A DNA stretch of 64,000 nt, taken from assembly GCF_035918235.1 (NCBI RefSeq), contig NZ_CP109485.1, positions 1,984,001 to 2,048,000 on the forward strand, given 5' to 3'. A program made the translations under genes and the position numbers. The notes beneath the pieces are model-generated. The model was not told the origin of the DNA, did not search any database, and worked only from the letters and a program-made list of their open reading frames with translations. The first letter of the stretch is position 1. The number at the start of each line of letters is the position of its first letter. This stretch comes from Streptomyces sp. NBC_01445 (GTDB taxonomy: Bacteria > Actinomycetota > Actinomycetes > Streptomycetales > Streptomycetaceae). Shown piece after piece: positions 60,142 to 64,000 of this stretch.

Positions 60142-61164
60142 TCAGTACTGCTCGGTCTCCACGAACCCCGCGTCCGCGTCGTCGTCGGCGCCGAAGGCGT
60201 CGGCGGCGGCGGTCGGGTCGAAGCCGGGAGGCGAGTCCTTGAGTCCGAGGCCCATACCGGCCAGCTTCGCCTTGACCTCGTCGATCGACTTCGCACCGAA
60301 GTTGCGGATGTCCAGGAGGTCCGCCTCGGAACGGGCCACGAGCTCACCCACGGAGTGGACGCCCTCGCGCTTGAGGCAGTTGTACGACCGAACGGTGAGG
60401 TCCAGCTCCTCGATCGGCAGTACCAGATCGGCAGCGAGCGCGGCGTCCGTGGGGGACGGGCCCATGTCGATGCCCTCGGCGTCGATGTTCAGCTCGCGGG
60501 CGAGACCGAACAGCTCGACCAGGGTCTTACCGGCCGACGCCATGGCGTCACGCGGACGCATGGCCTGCTTCGTCTCGACGTCGACGATCAGCTTGTCGAA
60601 GTCGGTGCGCTGCTCGACACGGGTCGCCTCGACCTTGTACGTGACCTTCAGGACCGGCGAGTAGATCGAGTCGACCGGGATGCGCCCGATCTCCTGACCG
60701 ACCTGCTTGTTCTGAACGGCGGAGACATAGCCGCGACCGCGCTCGACGGTCAGCTCCATCTCCAGCTTGCCCTTGCCGTTGAGCGTGGCGAGGACGAGGT
60801 CGGGGTTGTGCACCTCGACACCGGCCGGGGGCGCGATGTCGGCGGCGGTGACCAGACCCGGGCCCTGCTTGCGCAGGTACATCACGACCGGCTCGTCTTG
60901 CTCGCTGCTCACGACGAGCTGCTTGATGTTGAGGATGAGGTCGGTGACGTCTTCCTTGACGCCCGGCACGGTGGTGAACTCGTGCAGGACACCGTCGATA
61001 CGGATGGACGTGACCGCCGCACCCGGGATCGAGGAGAGAAGGGTCCGGCGAAGCGAGTTGCCGAGGGTGTAACCGAAGCCCGGCTCCAGCGGCTCGATGA
61101 CGAACCGGGAGCGGAACTCGTCGACGACCTCTTCGGTCAGGGACGGACGCTGAGCAATCAGCAC
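60142..61164 (-). CDS. rpoA: RNA polymerase alpha subunit, outside a ribosomal-protein operon
   Basis: 340 residues, complete and typical: GTG 61164 gives [20 protein letters not shown]; the N-terminal dimerisation domain includes [20 protein letters not shown]; the C-terminal domain has [51 protein letters not shown]. Ribosome site TGGAGG lies upstream. Normally rpoA sits between rpsD/rpsK and rplQ; here it stands between meaB and IS remnants with no ribosomal-protein gene on either side. The sequence looks intact and functional, so it is likely a second copy (inference). Confidence 0.95.
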   Translation of the reverse strand: MLIAQRPSLTEEVVDEFRSRFVIEPLEPGFGYTLGNSLRRTLLSSIPGAAVTSIRIDGVLHEFTTVPGVKEDVTDLILNIKQLVVSSEQDEPVVMYLRKQGPGLVTAADIAPPAGVEVHNPDLVLATLNGKGKLEMELTVERGRGYVSAVQNKQVGQEIGRIPVDSIYSPVLKVTYKVEATRVEQRTDFDKLIVDVETKQAMRPRDAMASAGKTLVELFGLARELNIDAEGIDMGPSPTDAALAADLVLPIEELDLTVRSYNCLKREGVHSVGELVARSEADLLDIRNFGAKSIDEVKAKLAGMGLGLKDSPPGFDPTAAADAFGADDDADAGFVETEQY

Positions 61165-61617
61165 GAGGTGTTGCCTCCAGTAGTTCGGCGCCCGCTATGT
61201 GGCGCCGTAGACACCACGAAGGGTACGTGCGATCTGGGCGATACAGCCTCCGAAGAGGCCGAACTGCCCGACTCCGCCCGTCTGCCGACCACTCGGCGGG
61301 CCCAGCTCTCGCTGGCGTGGGGCCCGACGATCAGCTGCTCCTGCTCCTGGGCGTCAGTCATACGCCGAGGGCCGGGACTCGTACAGCCGGGTGTGACAGC
61401 GGCCTTCCGCCTCCAGTCCGGTGGGGTCGTTGCCGGCACGGAGCACCTTGCTGATGCCAGAAACCTCGTCCCCGCTGGTCAGGTCCCGCAGGGGCGTGGT
61501 CGTGAGTTCCTGGCAATCGCCGGTGATGGAGGGGCGTCCTCGGTGATTGCCGGGCAGCAACGGCCGGCGCCAGGATGATCCGGTGCTGATGCGACTGTCT
61601 GACTGGCCCTGACAAGC

Positions 61618-61860
61618 ATGTTCACCTTGATACGGCTCCTACCGATGAGGGACCGGGACAAGGACGCGGAGATCATGACGCTGCGCCACCAACTCGCCGT
61701 ACCGCAGCGGCAGATCGACAACCGAAGCTCACCTGGCCGGACCGCGCGCTGCCGAGACCCTCAAGTTGCCGCACACCCGACACTCAGTGGCGCCCTCCTC
61801 AGCCGGAGGATGGATGCGGCCAGTGCGCGAGGCTGCCAGGCAATGGAGCAGACGCCGTAG
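61618..61860 (+). pseudogene. Integrase-core transposase N-terminal fragment
   Basis: Reads LIRLLPMRDRDKDAEIMTLR, HQLAVPQRQIDN, the N-terminal signature of the IS3/IS481-like integrase family also seen at 3591-4529 (RRDRDKDAEILTLRHQLAVLQRQ). It then frameshifts and runs into the STAS gene region. No catalytic core here. The 450 bases between rpoA and this fragment contain nothing I can name. Confidence 0.65.
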
Positions 61861-62206
61861 CTTCCGCCGTCGAGGGGAAGATTTCGTAGCTCTCGCGCAT
61901 GCCGCTCAGGTCGAAGATCTTCAGTACCCGGCTGGAGGCGGACGCGATACGCAGTGCGCTTTCGTGTTCACGGAGGCGCTTGGTGATCGCCACGATCATG
62001 CCCAGCCCCATCGAATCCATGAAGGTGACAAAGCCCAGGTCCAGGACGAAATGGGAGTGTCCCTCATTGAGGAGCTTGATCACTCCTTCGCGGATCACGG
62101 GGGCGGTGTGGGCGTCGACCTCACCGTCGACCTCGATGACCGTCCAGCCGTTGACCACGTCGTAGCTCACCATCATGTTCTCGTGCCGGATGATGTTGGT
62201 TCGCAT
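61799..62206 (-). CDS. STAS-domain anti-anti-sigma factor (BldG/RsbV-like)
   Basis: 135 residues from ATG 62206, with GGAGG 7 nt upstream; the ATG at 62212 is too close to that site. STAS landmarks: WTVIEVDGEVDAHTAPVIRE, VLDLGFVTFMDSMGLGMIVA with the phosphorylatable Ser in FMDSMGLG, ITKRLREHESALRI, VLKIFDLSGMRESYEIFPS. Such factors bind an anti-sigma factor when dephosphorylated by a SpoIIE phosphatase. A SpoIIE gene lies at the other end of this window, but no link is shown. The last 25 residues are unusual for the family and may reflect the neighbouring IS junction. Confidence 0.88.
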   Translation of the reverse strand: MRTNIIRHENMMVSYDVVNGWTVIEVDGEVDAHTAPVIREGVIKLLNEGHSHFVLDLGFVTFMDSMGLGMIVAITKRLREHESALRIASASSRVLKIFDLSGMRESYEIFPSTAEATASAPLPGSLAHWPHPSSG

Positions 62207-62524
62207 TGCCATCCCTCCTCACGTCTCGAGGCGGCGTGGGATGCCCAGAAGCGTGCGGTGGAGACGGCCGGCCGGTGCCCGATCAAGGCCTCCGCAAGGG
62301 GCCAGTTCGCGTGAACGGCAGTGATCGCCACCACTGGTCTCACGTACTGGTCACCGGCTCCTGGTCAGCCACTCGGCGAGAGCAGCTCCGGCTGTGATCC
62401 ACATCCTCAGCGGCGTCCAAGACGATCTGTTCGGCCATAACGGTGCCCTTCCAGACCGGTCGGCCGCCCCGGCCTTGCGGGTGACCGGCTCCGCCCCCGC
62501 TGCGAAGCGGTTGGTGCCGACCCT

Positions 62525-62720
62525 GTGCCGCTCGAACACCTCATCCTGCGCCTGGCCCGGGAGAACAGCAACTGGGGCCACCTCCGGATACAGGGCGAAC
62601 TCGCCCACCTCAACTATCCGATCGCCCCGTCCATGGCCTGGGAGATCCTCCACGCAGCCGGCATCGACCGCGCAACGCAACGCAGCAGCACAAGTTCCCG
62701 CAGGCAACCCTGGTCCCCGA
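62525..62720 (+). pseudogene. Integrase transposase middle fragment
   Basis: Encodes LEHLILRLARENSNWGHLRI, QGELAHLNYPIAPSMAWEIL, HAAGIDRA, matching the segment just before the catalytic core of the same IS family (RLAxENxxWGYRRIHGELxxLG...VWEILxxAGI). It may belong with the piece at 61618, the two being separated by the STAS gene. Confidence 0.65.
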
Positions 62721-62940
62721 CAGACCTTCCGCGCACCCGGCGGCCCTGCCCACCTCAGCCATTCGCGCCGGTCGCGGACCTGAGCCACCCGGCGATCACC
62801 GCCCGGCGCACCCTCGTGTTCTCCGAGAACCGCGCGCCCGTCATTTACGGGCTCCCCTCGTCCCGCATCGCGGGTTCGGTGCCCCTCGGACCGTACGCAT
62901 CGTGCGCCGTTCGGAAACTCATCGCCCCTGGTCAGGTGGC

Positions 62941-63330
62941 CTATTTGTACGCGTTGATCACGCCGCCGAGTATTCGGGTGCGTAGCACCGGGTGAGCGGA
63001 CGTGGCGACCATGGGTGTCGGGTGCTCCCGGGCGAGGGGAGGGAGCTGTCGGCGAGCCTGGCGGGGGCGATGACCGTGGTGATGCCGGGCGTACTCATCG
63101 AGGACGTGCCAGGCGTGGAACTCGTTCCAGATCAAGAGGTGGCCGAGGACCTCGGGCCGCAGGGTGCCGATGCCCCGTTCATGCGTAGCCGGCGTGTGCC
63201 GTGCTCGAGGAACACGAGCGCGTAGACCCGGCGCAGATCAACCAGGTCGATGTGGACGAAGTCGCAGGCGATGATGCCTTCGGCTTGCGCGGTCAGGAAC
63301 TCGCGCCACGTCGGGCCGCTACGGCGTGGA
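62941..63330 (-). pseudogene. Integrase transposase C-terminal fragments
   Basis: Minus strand: CDFVHIDLVDLRRVYALVFL, EHGTRRL (core start, about 63200-63300) and, in another frame at 62941-63135, MIWNEFHAWHVLDEYARHHH, GHRPRQAR, the C-terminal FYNxxRPH-type region. The segment between is deleted. Opposite orientation to the fragments at 61618 and 62525, so a separate insertion. Confidence 0.6.
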
Positions 63331-63415
63331 GCTGGATCAATGCCCGCCGCCAAGGGCGGCCGACGGGCGAATCGTCCTCGCGGTCGATGTGAGCAACTGG
63401 GTGCTTGCCCGACGC

Positions 63416-63897
63416 CCCTCAGGCGCCGGCGGACACCGGTGAGTCGGTCCGAGCGGCCACCGAGTTCTCGGTCGCGGATTTCGGGATAGGACGGTCGTCG
63501 CGCAGGGCCTGCCAGACCTGGTGGGACGCCTTGGTCAGTGGCAGGACGCAGCCGGCGTCCTGGGCGTCGTGGCTGACCGGCAGCGTGACCATGTTCATGT
63601 GGTCGGGGCTGATGCCCTACAGGTCCTTCGCCAGGCGGAGCAGTTTGTCCGCGGACGCGAGACCGGAGTCGGCGCTCACGGTCTTGGTCGCGGTGTCGGC
63701 GAGCTCGTACGCCCTGGCGGGGTCGCCGACCACGTCGATCGATTCGGCGCGGTTGATGTCCGTGCCCTTGAGATTCCCGTTCAGGTGCGACCATGCGTAG
63801 GCCACACCACCGCCGCCGACGAGGACGGCGCCGAGCGCGGGTGTTCAAGGGCGTCGGCTGAGGGCGCGTGTCCTTCGGCTCCGCTGGTGTGCGGCAT
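63416..63897 (-). pseudogene. LytR-CpsA-Psr (LCP) family gene, decayed
   Basis: Starts MPHTSGAEGHAPSADALEHP (ATG 63897), then after a frameshift GVAYAWSHLNGNLKGTDINR, AESID; then SGLASADKLLRLAKDL followed by a TAG, and beyond it GISPDHMNMVTLPVSHDAQD, AGCVLPLTKASHQVWQALRD, DRPIP. These are the first and last parts of LCP cell-wall glycopolymer ligases (membrane helix, NG.L.GTDINR; C-terminal FVTxPV...W.ALRDDRPI). The catalytic middle is deleted. Confidence 0.7.
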
Positions 63898-64000
63898 GGG
63901 CGCTGCCCTCCGTTCGAGGGTTGAGATGTGCCGTGGATCAGTTACGGCGTGTGCGTGTGGTGACGGCGACTCAGTACGCGGAGTTGACGTTGTCGATGGA

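Overview
The window is high-GC actinobacterial DNA, almost certainly Streptomyces or a close relative. The evidence is the strong third-position G/C bias, frequent GTG starts, Streptomyces-type proteins (SpoIIE/GAF phosphatase, mycothiol-dependent isomerase, RpoA, MutA/MutB/MeaB) and start/stop overlaps such as GTGA, ATGA and TGATG. It mixes intact metabolic and transport genes with decayed insertion sequences and gene fragments, as expected of a plastic accessory region.

Layout. 1-2130: a translationally coupled pair on the minus strand, a Zn-ribbon/HTH protein and a GAF-PAS-GAF-SpoIIE phosphatase that runs off the left edge. 2225-5287: IS5-like and integrase-type transposase remnants, a helical hypothetical protein and a TetR regulator with a 19-bp perfect inverted repeat facing a truncated MFS gene. 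6088-9790: alpha/beta hydrolase, a TnpB element inserted in an IS5 remnant, and a mycothiol-dependent isomerase-family gene. 9810-31058: a potassium-homeostasis block. It holds kdpFABC with kdpE and kdpD (preceded by a 27-residue membrane peptide), two decayed permeases that resemble the KimA class, an RCK-2TM-RCK protein, a DUF4118 membrane protein, a second kdpD, a four-repeat helical protein, a GbsR/MarR-like regulator, a large membrane protein and, divergently, a second kdpB with no kdpA or kdpC. 31148-38336: SDR with an altered active site, a bL37-like micro-peptide, a GNAT protein, an APC permease, a SAV_915-like gene, and fragments of lysA, a universal stress protein and an IS. 38920-40890: a Kup potassium transporter. 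42406-50854: secreted subtilisin with a TrmB/LuxR-like regulator, an HATPase fragment ending in an 80-bp pentanucleotide repeat, a Tudor-like small protein, a secreted beta-helix protein and a DJ-1/PfpI protein. 50933-54017: a MocR-type regulator whose stop codon lies inside a second TnpB element, and a glycosyltransferase fragment. 54714-59731: the mutA-mutB-meaB operon. 60142-61164: a complete rpoA far from any ribosomal-protein operon. 61618-63897: integrase fragments around a STAS anti-anti-sigma gene, and a broken LytR-CpsA-Psr gene.

How it works together. KdpFABC is the high-affinity K+ pump controlled by KdpD/KdpE. A 13-mer (CGTAAGGGAGGCG) occurs in the same orientation upstream of both kdpF and the orphan kdpB, suggesting one regulator for both. 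With Kup, the RCK protein and the permeases, much of this window looks like a K+ or osmotic/turgor island. The mutA-mutB-meaB cluster interconverts methylmalonyl-CoA and succinyl-CoA with protection of the B12 cofactor. The most unusual items are the orphan KdpB/KdpD pair, the isolated second-locus-type rpoA, the RCK-2TM-RCK protein and IS ends that supply stop codons to host genes. Identifications rest on reading motifs by eye; no database search was possible.
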